DNA of 64,000 nucleotides, from positions 522,054 to 586,053 of the forward strand of contig MU270020.1 in the NCBI GenBank assembly GCA_021432635.1, read 5' to 3'. The stretch comes from Thozetella sp. PMI_491. Taxonomy: Eukaryota; Ascomycota; Sordariomycetes; Chaetosphaeriales; Chaetosphaeriaceae. Under the pieces are notes generated by a model that ran no database searches, was not told the DNA's origin, and saw only the letters and a list, made by a program, of their open reading frames with translations. The position numbers were made by a program, and so were the translations under genes. Position 1 is the first letter of the stretch, and every line of letters begins with the position of its first letter. This document shows positions 22,565 to 32,252 of the stretch, in pieces.

Positions 22565-24115
22565 TCAAAGCGCCACGGCGGCAGCAAGGACCGCCACGAT
22601 GAAGGTGGCCATGGCGCCCAGCTGGAACCGGGTGTTGCTGCCGGCCGTGACGACAGTCGACGGGGTCGTGCCTGTCGTGGGCGAGGTCTTGGAGCCCCCG
22701 GGTGAGCTCGACGAGGCGCCGTGGCTGCCGGGACCGCCAGGACCACTAGTCTTGGTCGTGTTGCTCGAGCCATGTGGGCTGGAGGGCTTGGAGGAAGCTG
22801 AGCCGGACGGGCTTGATCCGTGGCCACCACCGTGACCGCCGTGATCGCCGTGGTCACCGCCACCGGGGCCACCGCCCTGACCACCGCCCTGACCACCGCC
22901 TTGACCACCGCCACCGCCACCACCACCACCACCGTGGCCGCCGTGGCCACCAGTAGGGGTAGGTGTCTCAGTCTCACAGGGCACGGTCTCGGTCTCGGTA
23001 ATCGTCTCGGTGGTAGTGGTGCCACCTCCGGTGTGAGTGCGCGTCCGGGTGTGAGTCTTGGTGGTGTAAGACTTGGAGTGCGACTTGGACGAGTGGCTCT
23101 TGGAGGGTTGGGGGCGCGACGAGTGAGGCACCGATGGGGACGAGTTAGGGCCAGACGAGGTCGACGACCCGGTGGAAGAGGACCCTGATGTGCTGGTGGA
23201 GCTGACGGATTCGCTGGAGCTCGCGCTAGACGAGGCGGAAGAGCTCGCGCTGGACGAGGCGGAAGAGCTCGCGCTGGACGAGGCGGAAGAGCTCTCGCTT
23301 GAGGAGGCGGAGGAGCTCCCGCTGCTGCTGGCGCTCGTGCTGGATCCAGTCTCACTGGGGATGGAGCTGGTCGAGGAAGTGGTGGACGAGAGCGACGTCT
23401 CGCTCGAGCTCGAGGTGGTAGTGGCGATCGTCGAGCTCACGGTGGTGCTAGTGGGCGGCTGGCTCGAGGCACAAGGCGCGCCGCTGCCGGTGGCACAAGC
23501 ACAGACTGAAGAGGCGCCGTCGATGACAGCCAGGAGCGTGGAAATCGGGCATGCCGTGGCAAGGCATGGGACGAGGATGTTGGTGAGGCTGAGCTGCGTG
23601 TCCGGCTGGCATTGGCAGTTGAAGTCCAGGCCACCACAGCCGACGCTTGGGGCGGACTCGAGGAAGCAGAGCTGAGCACAGCTGGGGATGACCGAGAGGG
23701 CTAGGTTACTGCAGTCCGCACCACACGTCACGACAGGCGGCTCCGAGGTGGTGGTGCTGGACGCACACGGCGTGGTCGGGCTTGCAGTGACGCAGCCGCA
23801 GAGGGCGCTCACGGAATTCAGGACGTCAAGGGCGCCGAGGCCGCAACCATCGACGACGCAGCCGACGGCCGAGTTCTGGATGGCCGCCGAGGAGCTGCAC
23901 TGGCACTCGTAGTCGGTGTGCGCGCAGCCGACGGCGCTGGCGGCGCTGTCGATGCAGTCGGTGGCGCAGGCAGGAACGGCCGAGGCCGAGGCTGAACACG
24001 GCGAGCCGCTGCAGGCCGGGAAGGCCGTGATGGGACCGCTACTCTGGGCAGCGGCAGAGGCGACGAAGCCAAGCCCAAGGGCGAGGACGTCTCGGTGGAC
24101 GGCAGAGACCTTCAT
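22565..24115 (-). CDS. Two-CFEM GPI-type cell-wall protein
   Basis: Single exon of 516 residues with an N-terminal signal (cleaved near AAAQS). Two eight-cysteine CFEM domains span about 35-110 and 130-210. Each has the Asp that ligates heme in characterised CFEM proteins: Asp68 in HTDYECQC and Asp164 in GLDFNCQC. Then follow a Ser-rich stalk with an in-frame minisatellite (about 265-320), a basic Ser/Lys/Thr stretch, a Gly-rich block with GGGQ repeats (about 390-420), and a hydrophobic C-terminus (FIVAVLAAAVAL) typical of a GPI-anchor signal. CFEM proteins act in heme/iron capture, wall integrity or host interaction. Which of these applies cannot be read from sequence. Confidence 0.9.
   Translation of the reverse strand: MKVSAVHRDVLALGLGFVASAAAQSSGPITAFPACSGSPCSASASAVPACATDCIDSAASAVGCAHTDYECQCSSSAAIQNSAVGCVVDGCGLGALDVLNSVSALCGCVTASPTTPCASSTTTSEPPVVTCGADCSNLALSVIPSCAQLCFLESAPSVGCGGLDFNCQCQPDTQLSLTNILVPCLATACPISTLLAVIDGASSVCACATGSGAPCASSQPPTSTTVSSTIATTTSSSSETSLSSTTSSTSSIPSETGSSTSASSSGSSSASSSESSSASSSASSSASSSASSSASSSASSSESVSSTSTSGSSSTGSSTSSGPNSSPSVPHSSRPQPSKSHSSKSHSKSYTTKTHTRTRTHTGGGTTTTETITETETVPCETETPTPTGGHGGHGGGGGGGGGGQGGGQGGGQGGGPGGGDHGDHGGHGGGHGSSPSGSASSKPSSPHGSSNTTKTSGPGGPGSHGASSSSPGGSKTSPTTGTTPSTVVTAGSNTRFQLGAMATFIVAVLAAAVAL
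22869..22904. repeat. 12-bp tandem repeat (GGGQ)
   Basis: Three consecutive ccaccgccctga-type units inside the CFEM gene, coding a Gly-Gly-Gly-Gln repeat on the minus strand and followed by a Gly-only run. Confidence 0.8.
23217..23312. repeat. 24-bp coding minisatellite
   Basis: Four head-to-tail units beginning gagctcgcgct, three near-perfect (23217, 23241, 23265) and one diverged (23289). The minus strand codes an eight-residue Ser/Ala repeat in the CFEM stalk. The unit is a multiple of three, so length change keeps the frame. Confidence 0.85.
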
Positions 24116-25309
24116 ATTGTCGACGGCTGTAACGAGTGCTTAGCGAGTGGAAGCAATGCTCAGAACAAGGCGTGCCCGAACCATGAAGGATGCTCTACAC
24201 TGGCCGGGGAGGAGCTGCCTCTTTATGAGCGAGGGACTGTATCCCCCTCATGGTTGCATCGGGGTGGCCTCGGGGCTGGGACCGTAGGGGATCCCGGCTT
24301 CACATGATGGAAAGGGGGACATCGTCGGCCAGGCTTCTCACCCTCGCACCTTACATCCCCACAGGGAAAACTCGACTAGCTCCATGTCAACCTTGTTGTG
24401 GTCTGGCTTGGAGAAAAAAAAAAGAATGCGGAGAGTGTGACAAGGGTGGCAGCTGGGGCCGACTTGCTTGCCTAGATGTAGGTTTGATTGGGTCTCTCCC
24501 CGGCCGACACCCCCTTTTCAGATGCACCAGCCGCAAAAGCGCATATACACCAGGCAAAGACGCATGAGACCACAGCACAACCGATATTGCCCTCTGGTCT
24601 GGTATGCCCCGATGAGGTTCCGGAGGCTGAGAAATACGAGGATACTGGTCCAACCGATTCTCTCTCGCGAGTGTTCTGAGCAGTGAAGAGTGTCACTGTG
24701 CTCTCTAGGGCCCAATGCGTGTTGGTGGGAAGCAGAGACAAGATTTTGAGGGAATAACAGCGCCATGGACGACGCGTAAAAGGAATGGGACGGTGAACGG
24801 GATGCCTACTGAGGGACATATGTGGTGCAGTGGATCCCGTCGGGCATCGCCTAGGTGGGACTTTCATATCCGTCGACGGGCGTTGAAATGCATAGTATGT
24901 AGTCACAATCCGGGGTCTGGGGCTGGGGTATTGGAAGGATGGACTGTGCTTCGCACGCGCAATTTAAGAAATCAGGGTCTAGGCCTTCGGTCTGGATCCA
25001 ACGCTTGAATGCCACCGTTACACATTGTCCGACTTCACTGCCAAAGGGAGTCAAGGCAGGTATGTTGCGAAGTAGATGACACTCGAAATCACTTGTCTGC
25101 GATACTCCACGCGAAAGCGCACCGGTCTATTCGGTGGTAAATAACATGGCAGGACATGCGGGGGGCTCGCACTTAGAGCTGGTGTGTGGCTGACACGGGA
25201 CGAACGGATATCACAAGCCTGGACCACGAGCACATGCCTCGGCGTAAGGCACACGCCACTCTCAGGGCCCGGCCACGGCAAGGCGGGGAGAGGCTTGGCT
25301 CGAGCGAGC
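24116..25309. other. Intergenic region
   Basis: Promoter side of the CFEM gene. The frame at 24472-24906 (-) has no ATG at its start and no domain. Nothing else seen. Confidence 0.45.
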
Positions 25310-25650
25310 TTATTTCTTCTCGATCGGATCCGGGGTAACACCAGCAGGTTCCGGGGAACTGGCTGGCGAGTCAGGGCCCGGAGTGCTACGGGATGGGGCC
25401 ATGTAGCCGCTGGGAAGGGCAGGCAAAAGGGCATGGATGTCGTTTAGCGAGGCGCTATCGATTTTGTCGGAGAGTGCAGTCAACTTTGGGAGAGGGGAAC
25501 AGGGGGGTAACCTGGAGGACCGTTGCATGCGGGGAAGACGGGGCAGAGCACTGTGGGCCACTCACCAGACGAGGAAGGACGCTGCAGGATATTTATTGCA
25601 CACTCTCCGAGTTGGTTCATTTTGTACTACGTAAGCCCATATTGCCTCGC
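25310..25650 (-). CDS. Possible 3' part of a small uncharacterised gene
   Basis: Two frames join in phase on the minus strand. Exon A is 25566-25650, after a TTTTCAG acceptor and ending at a GTGAGT donor. A 54-nt intron follows, then exon B 25310-25511. The product ends with an acidic/Pro-rich tail (DSPASSPEPAGVTPDP) after a segment LTALSDKIDSASLNDIHALL that looks like an amphipathic helix. I could not fix a convincing 5' exon; a candidate ATG near 25880 begins a short hydrophobic stretch but lacks a good donor. Not recognised. It may be a small protein gene or chance. Confidence 0.25.
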
Positions 25651-26265
25651 CTGAAAACAATGAGAGGAGGAATTCTGATGCCCAATTGGTGGCGGCCACG
25701 ATCCTGCGAGCTCAGGGCAAGATGAACTTGGCACGAATGCTGAGGTGAAGCCTGTCAGATGCAAGGCTAAGGCCAATTGAGAGAGGCACAAGCGTCTATT
25801 GCTTCGCTGCCCCTTGTACCATGCTACTCCTTTGCTGAGGCTGGCGGTAGAGGCGTCGCGCCAGGCTAATAATAATACCCCCATGAGAACCACAGGAGCG
25901 AAGATCGAGGTGATAGTAAAAATCTAGTGGTCTAATCTGTATCGCAAGTAAACAATGATATTGCTTGCTGTTCTAGATATGACGTTGAAAGCTGGACGGC
26001 ATCCCTGACGCCCCCACATGAACTGGAGCGAAGCCACGTGCGGGCGCATCGCGCCATGCCGATCTCGCGCCTTCGTCATCCTAGCAGCCAACGACGTCAG
26101 TGTCCTGGGTCTCATTTGACGACGACAGTTCCGCCCGGTGCTTCTTCGCTCGCCTCCTATCCTCAGGTGTAGATTCTACCTATCTAAGGCCGCAACCACT
26201 CCAAGCACCTTCGCATCGTCGTCACAGCTCGGGGCCAAGTCGCTGACTCGCCGTGGCACTCCGCA
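25651..26265. other. Intergenic region
   Basis: Holds the promoter and a pyrimidine-rich leader of the glyoxalase-like gene, and possibly the missing 5' exon of the weak gene to its left. Confidence 0.4.
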
Positions 26266-27183
26266 ATGGCCTCCCCCGCCCCCACCGTCGACCACATCGT
26301 CCTCCTGGTTCCCTACCAGGGCCTCAAAGCGCTACCCTCGTGGCTGACCGACGCACTCACCATCCTCCCAGGCGGCCAGCACACCGGCGGGCTCACCGAG
26401 AACGCGCTGGTGGTCTTCCCGGACGGCACCTACATCGAGATCATCGCCTTCGTGCCGGGCGCCGACCCCGTGCAGCGCGCCGCACACCGCTGGGGCCTGC
26501 TGGCGGAGGGCCAAGTCATTGACTGGGCGCTCTCACTCCTCGAGCCCGAGGGCTCCGAGCGGCTGCCGGAGGCGGCCTTCCCGGCCATCCAGGAGCGCGT
26601 GCACAAGGCCGGCGCCGGCTTCCGGTATGCGGACGTGGTGCCCGGCGGGCGCATGCGGCCGGACGGCGTTGAGCTGAAGTGGGCCATTGGTGCGCCTCGG
26701 GTGGATGAGAATGCGGGCGCGCCGTCCCTGGCGGCCGGGGAGCTGCCGTTTTGGTGCCTTGACCGCACGGCGCGGGACCTGCGCGTGCCGTATCGGGTCC
26801 CCGAGAATGTGAGCCATCCGTCAGGTGCGGTAGGGGTCGCCGGTGTCACAATTGCCGCCAAGGGCAGCGATAAGGTGCAGCGGCTCCGCAAGGTGTATGA
26901 TGCTATCTGGAGCCCCGATGCGACGTCCACGTCAGACGCCGCCCAGGCTGAGTCAAGCTGGGATCTGCATGTTCCTGTTCCGCAGGGCAAACAATCGCCG
27001 AAGCTGGTGATTAGGGAGCTGACGAATGCGGAGATCTCGGCCATCACCATCACCCAACTCCACGACTCGCCAGCCGATGTCTCTATAGAGCTTTCCCTCT
27101 TCACTAAAGGGGAGCCAGGGCAGATCAAGGGACATATTGGTAGAGGCATTGCCTTGCGGATAAATCTTGTCGCCATCGAATAA
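26266..27183 (+). CDS. Glyoxalase-3-like domain protein
   Basis: Intronless, 305 residues. It opens with the beta-strand VDHIVLLVPY, followed by HTGGLTENALVVFPDGTYIEII. This is the pattern of the glyoxalase-like domain (Glyoxalase_3 group of the vicinal-oxygen-chelate fold) common in fungal proteins annotated only by this domain. A second half (WCLDRTARDLRVPY, then SGAVGVAGVTI) repeats the fold. The ATG at 26266 puts the conserved strand at residue 9, as usual. Probably a cytosolic metal-dependent enzyme; the substrate is unknown. Head-on (convergent) with the Zn2Cys6 regulator gene. Confidence 0.85.
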   Translation: MASPAPTVDHIVLLVPYQGLKALPSWLTDALTILPGGQHTGGLTENALVVFPDGTYIEIIAFVPGADPVQRAAHRWGLLAEGQVIDWALSLLEPEGSERLPEAAFPAIQERVHKAGAGFRYADVVPGGRMRPDGVELKWAIGAPRVDENAGAPSLAAGELPFWCLDRTARDLRVPYRVPENVSHPSGAVGVAGVTIAAKGSDKVQRLRKVYDAIWSPDATSTSDAAQAESSWDLHVPVPQGKQSPKLVIRELTNAEISAITITQLHDSPADVSIELSLFTKGEPGQIKGHIGRGIALRINLVAIE

Positions 27184-27484
27184 TAATGTTTGCATGGAGA
27201 AACAAAACCCTTTTTATAGACCCTGACGGCTCCTGGCTCTAACCCGGTGCTCAGTACATTCTTGACTCCCGCCTGTTCATTCGCTCGACTCCAATGTCCC
27301 TTTCCTTTAAGCCTAGATCCGAGCCAATTCGCCACCCTTCGCAAGTCCGTTAAGCCCAATGGCCTCATTTGACCGGGCTACAGCAACGCCGAAAGAAATT
27401 TACAGGCACACGCCATGCCGGATACATCGTACTCTTAGCATTCATTAGTCACCCCAGAATTTTAGCAAGTCAGGCCAGGGGCCT
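27184..27484. other. Convergent 3' intergenic region
   Basis: Shared 3' flank of the glyoxalase-like gene (+) and the regulator gene (-). Nothing else seen. Confidence 0.5.
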
Positions 27485-30302
27485 TCAAAAGTAGAACTGC
27501 TGTTGGGGCTGTCCCGGAGGCGGCTGGGCCAAAAAGTCGAACTGCATGGAGTCGACCCCGGTGTTGAAGGGATCCGGAGCTTCTGTAATTTCTGGTTAGC
27601 GATGAATCGCTCGTGGCGGTTAGAAAGGTTGACATACCCCAAAAGATTGAATCGTATAGATCCAACGGTGACATGTATGTTGCCGGGTCGAGGGTCGCCA
27701 TATCCGGTAGCACCGCCCCCGGCTGCATTGCCCCCCCAAAAGCAGCACTATGGGATAGTTAGCATCTGATACTGCGCATGGAGTTGAGTCTCTAGACTTA
27801 CTTTTGGAAATCTTGGCCTCCGTTGCCATTCTGCAGCTCCGTCATGGCCAAAGCCGCATTCTGGTGTGGGTCGAGCGAACCAGGCATTTGTGGCCGGAAC
27901 TGGTTGAGAGTCAAAGGTCCCGGGCTAGCCGAGGCGTTCGGGATCATGCCCATGTTCAACGGCGTGCGCGTGCCCGAGCCGGGGAGGCTCGCCTCGCTCT
28001 TCAGCGCGGTACCAATGACAGTTCCGTGGTCATAGATGTTCTTGAGCGCCATCAGGGCCCGGGAAAGCGGGCCAGAGAGCTCAATGTCGCGGTCGGACTT
28101 CATGATGTGCTGTGGTTGGGGCGAGGTCTGGTCCTTGGCGGCGGTCGCAGACAGCGCCGAGATGAGGTCGCCCTGCAGCTGGCGGACCTCGGGGTCGTTC
28201 TTAGTCTCAGTCATGATGCCGAGAAGTACCGCCGAGGAGAGGCCGTGGTAGGTGAAGGCCCACGAGCGTGTCGGGATCACGGAGAGCTGATGCATCGACA
28301 AGAACATGCGTACCGTCTCGGTAAGGTTCTCTTTGCACATCTGCAGGAGGACGTTCTTCTCGTCCATCTCTAGTTGGCTATCGCTCCGGTGGAGTGCTGG
28401 ACGGCAGCATACCGAGATGACAAAGGATGTATGCAGCCGGATGGCGAAGTGCTGCAGGCGGTCAACGGCCGACTTGCACGCTTCTTTGCTGCGCAGCTGC
28501 GGAAGGAGCTTCTCCCGAATGTTTTCGACAGCATTGCAGTTCTCGAGGATTCGGGCGTAACTCGCATCGGCGATGGCATCTGGGTTGAGGCGACGCGAGA
28601 TGATCTCGCACAGGTGATACATGGCTTCAAGGTAAGCCCACCCTTCCGTTTCGGCAACCGGAGACATGGGGATAGGGGCGCACGGGATGTTCGTCATCGA
28701 AGGGCTGCGCTGAATCAGCTGTAGTTCTGTGGCAAGCTAGGGATACGTATGAGCAATGCGGGTGGCTTACCGATCGAAGGATAGTGACGTCAAGGTGTCG
28801 TGCCAGACACATGTCCACCAGAGCTTTCTCCGTACCATCTCCTTCTTCTGCACAGCAGGGCTTTCGCGACCGTCGAGTGAATGCGGCCGGAAGAGACCGA
28901 GAGACTGGGCGAGCCGGCAGGTCAAGCCAAGAAGTGCCCACGACGCCTCAGCTTTCATGTCATTGAGGAGCACAAAGCTAGTCATGAGAAGGGCTTGGAT
29001 GGAATCGAAGTTCGGCCTGTGACGTGGTTAGTCTGTCTGAAGGATGCTAGAGTGAGGGGCCATTCGTCTATACCTCAGCAAGAAGTTGCCCAGCCTAAGG
29101 AAGTGGAAGGATATCTGGATGTACTTCTGGGAGTCTCGTGTCCGGATGTGGTAGGGAGAGTCGTGGTATTGGGAGCCCACGGCAAGCACGGCAAACAGTA
29201 TAGCAAGCCATGATGCTGAAACGGTCCTCTTTGGCCTGTTCGAAGCGCCAGCGTTCTTTGCTCGTTCCTCCAAGTACACCATCAGCTTCGACTCCAAATC
29301 ATCGATATCGATGACGAAGCCCCAGAATGTCTGCGGTATCTCCTTGTACGTGCGGAAGAGCCTGGTTCTTGTGAGCTACAACAAATTCCTGCATGGAGAG
29401 GAACTGGTATTGGCGGCACATACTTCATGACTTCACGATCCGATGGAAGCTCGGACGAGATGTCAGCCGTGAGCTTGTCTAGGTGCCGAGAAGACATCAG
29501 CGGAAACGGAGCCGTGTTGTCGAGCCCAAGGATGGACCGCATATCGGACCGGATATTGTCGACGCCATCCAGTGGGGAGTCGCTGGACGATACGCCGGTC
29601 TGCTCCCGTAGGATAGCAGGTATGCTGTTATGGCCTAGATACCTCGAGGCGTCTGCCGTCTCTGGCTCTAGAGGGGTATTAGATGTCTCGTCAGGCTAGA
29701 AGGGCAGCCAGACATGTCAACGTACCGTATGACCGAATAGTTTCCCGAGCTTCGTCGCTCGTGTCACGCGACTCCTGTCCGCTGGGAGAGTGCGGCCGCT
29801 TCTTGCTCGCACTGCTCTCAGACCCAATGGACGACTTGCCTGTGGCAGAGCGATTGGGCTTGTACGAGCAGAGCTGCGGGTGTTCCCTCTTTACGCAGTT
29901 CTCGCAGGGGCTCTTGTTGTCACACTTGTTACCTGATCAGCAACGGCGCCTTAATAATGATGAAAATAACAAGGCGATGGACAGGAGAGAGCGTCGTACC
30001 TTGACCTTGCGTTGGCGGCATGGCCAGCAAGCGGTGCCTACGAATGGTGTGAGCCAATGCCTTGCCTGCAGCTAAGCACAAAACCCGACGGCCCCCTTCC
30101 CCCCGGACTGGACCACAGCAGACACCGAAGGGAGCTGCAGCTCCAGCAACCTAGCTAGGCGCGACCAGGTGCAGGTGAGGGCAAGATCAGCGACACGAGG
30201 GACCCACGTACCATAGCGCACCTTGCGGTGGGAGTGGATGATTCGATTGGCCTCCTCGGGGGTGAGGTCCTCCAAGCTGGGACTCTCCTGGGTGTCGGAC
30301 AT
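27485..30302 (-). CDS. Zn2Cys6 transcription factor with fungal_trans domain
   Basis: Nine exons (30212-30302, 30000-30037, 29726-29924, 29424-29667, 29074-29361, 28771-29016, 27802-28704, 27638-27747, 27485-27591) close in frame at 741 residues. The zinc cluster is C34-x2-C37-x6-C44-x5-C50-x2-C53-x7-C61. It is assembled from three exons: intron 2 falls between Lys43 and Cys44. The fungal_trans domain carries LWWTCVWHDTLTSLSFDRP, the family's W-x-D...DRP signature, rebuilt exactly across intron 6 with the acceptor at 28705. The C-terminus is Gln/Pro/aromatic (QPQQQFYF), a likely activation tail. The start at 30302 gives MSDTQESPSLEDL directly before the cluster. The frame stays open to 30872, so a longer N-terminus is possible. 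Nuclear DNA-binding regulator; targets unknown. Confidence 0.88.
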
Positions 30303-32252
30303 GTCGGAGGAACGGCCCCGGCGCTGGGGCAAGCTCGCGGCGCTGGGTACGGGGAACGCGCACACACCCGACGCGGGTGGGGCCACGGCGAGGGAAAAGG
30401 CGGCGAGGTGCGGCTCGAGACCTTCGACGCACCAGGCAGCGGTGCAATTCAGGCCCTGCACGGGGTCTGGACAGGCACTCTGCGGTTGCCAGGTCGGCTG
30501 GGTATGATGCGAAAATGGTGGCTCAATACCGATGGATATCCGAGATGGACCCCTCTTTTGGAGAGAAGACGCCGAGAAGAAGTTGGGGACGGGAGCTTCG
30601 GAGGGGCCCGGCGTTTGTTCCAGGGACGGCCAGTGCGCAGACCACGTGCCTACTACGCTAGCCACTTCGGGAAAGCCAAGGCTTGGCGTGGCTGGAGACG
30701 ACTCTGACGAGCTTGACGGGCTGGCGCCTGAGGTGGGTCGCTCGGTCCAGGCGACTGCCATTGGACTGGTCTGGGGGGGTGAGGGGGAGGGGCAAGGGAG
30801 TAGGCAATTTGGTGGATCGATGGGTTTGGAGACGACCCTAGTGTAGATAGAAATCGAGCTGAGGAACCCCAAAATGGCGGGAGAAGGTCAGATCGATGGA
30901 ACAGCCGCCTATAGTCTAGATCGAGGTCTCGGGGACCAGCAACAACTTTATCACGCGCAGCAGCCAGCATCACCAGAAGGACGGCGGTCCTCACCGCAGG
31001 GTGGGGGGCAATTCGGCACTGGCCAGAGCTAAGCACCCTGATGCTCAATGCCATGTCGTCATGCTGCATTCAGGCGCAAGCCGTGGGACCCGAAACCTGG
31101 ATGTAAGAATCCCATGTTAGAACATGGGCCGATATCGACTGGATCCGAAAATACGGGAGACGGCGAATTTCGCGCGTCTGGCCTCAGCAGGTATGGAGCC
31201 TCATGGGTGGGCTGTTACTAAGAGCCATTCAACCTTCCACCACAACTGCCACCAAACGTAGCGTGCGGCTGTCTGTTAGCAAACGATGCCAGGCAACAGC
31301 GCAAACCTCTAACAGTGGGGACCAAGGAGCCTTCCTTCGGGAGGGCCCTCACGTTCACTGGCCAATGCTTGCGCCAGCGGGGCTCTCCCCGTTTTTACTG
31401 GTTTCCTGGCGGTGGCGGCGGGAGCGACCGCCGCCAAACTCGCCTGCCGCCTCAAATCCCAATTCCCAGGGGTTGGAGAGCCTCAGCTCCGCCATTTGTG
31501 ACAATTGTCGCGTTTGGGCAGCCCTGCCTACAACTCGTTCTCTTCTCCTCCCTCCACTCAACTGATGTTCAAATGAACTAGCTTTCTCTCAAGCGATCTT
31601 CACTCGGCCCCCGAGAGGCAAGATTTCCATGTTTGGCTTTCATCTTCGTGTCCAAGGCCCTTTATTTTCGATCCCGTATCCTGCTTGCCGCGCGATTGGT
31701 GGAGACACCGGTTCCAGCCCCGCGACTTGAGCGACTTCCCACTTCCTAGTATAATCTATCGCCAGTAGAGGGTTATTGCTAGGGACTGGGCAAGCAGGGA
31801 CAGGGCACCTAGCTGCAACAAGCTGAGGACCCAGTGGCATTGCGTCGACGCACGTTGTCCTCCGCCAACCCAAGATAAACCCAAGGTGGCACTGCGGCTT
31901 ACTCACTCCCTTGCCCGGCCGCCACTAGGGTGGTGAATTTCGGTCACCGCTTGCTCCTGAACATTGGTTCCGACTAGATTTGCGAATCGGCCTCGGTAAG
32001 AAGGGTTCCACATTTTGGCGTGTGGTGGAACGCCAGGACCAGAAGAAGTTCCGTGACTGGCTGCTCGCATCAATCTGAGGCCTATCTGCTGCGACCGCCA
32101 GTTCCGATCTGCTCCTTGCCTCTCTTCGCCCTTGTGGACGGTTCCACTTGTCAGTCGGCCGTGCATAACCTCGTCGGCGCCCGCTGGATGGCGTACGCCG
32201 TTACGTCACTGATAGCGGCTCACGAACCGACGGGAAGCTAAGGTCCCTTGGC
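30303..32252. other. Divergent promoter region of regulator and RdRP genes
   Basis: Long 5' flanks of the regulator (-) and RNA polymerase (+) genes. The minus-strand frame continues upstream of 30302 without a stop to 30872 and may be leader or an N-terminal extension. No other gene seen. Confidence 0.45.

Noticed and set aside
22486-23675. Long frames antisense or out of frame to the CFEM gene
   Set aside because: Produced by Ser/Gly-rich repeats; the Cys-patterned frame with signal and GPI end is clearly the real one.
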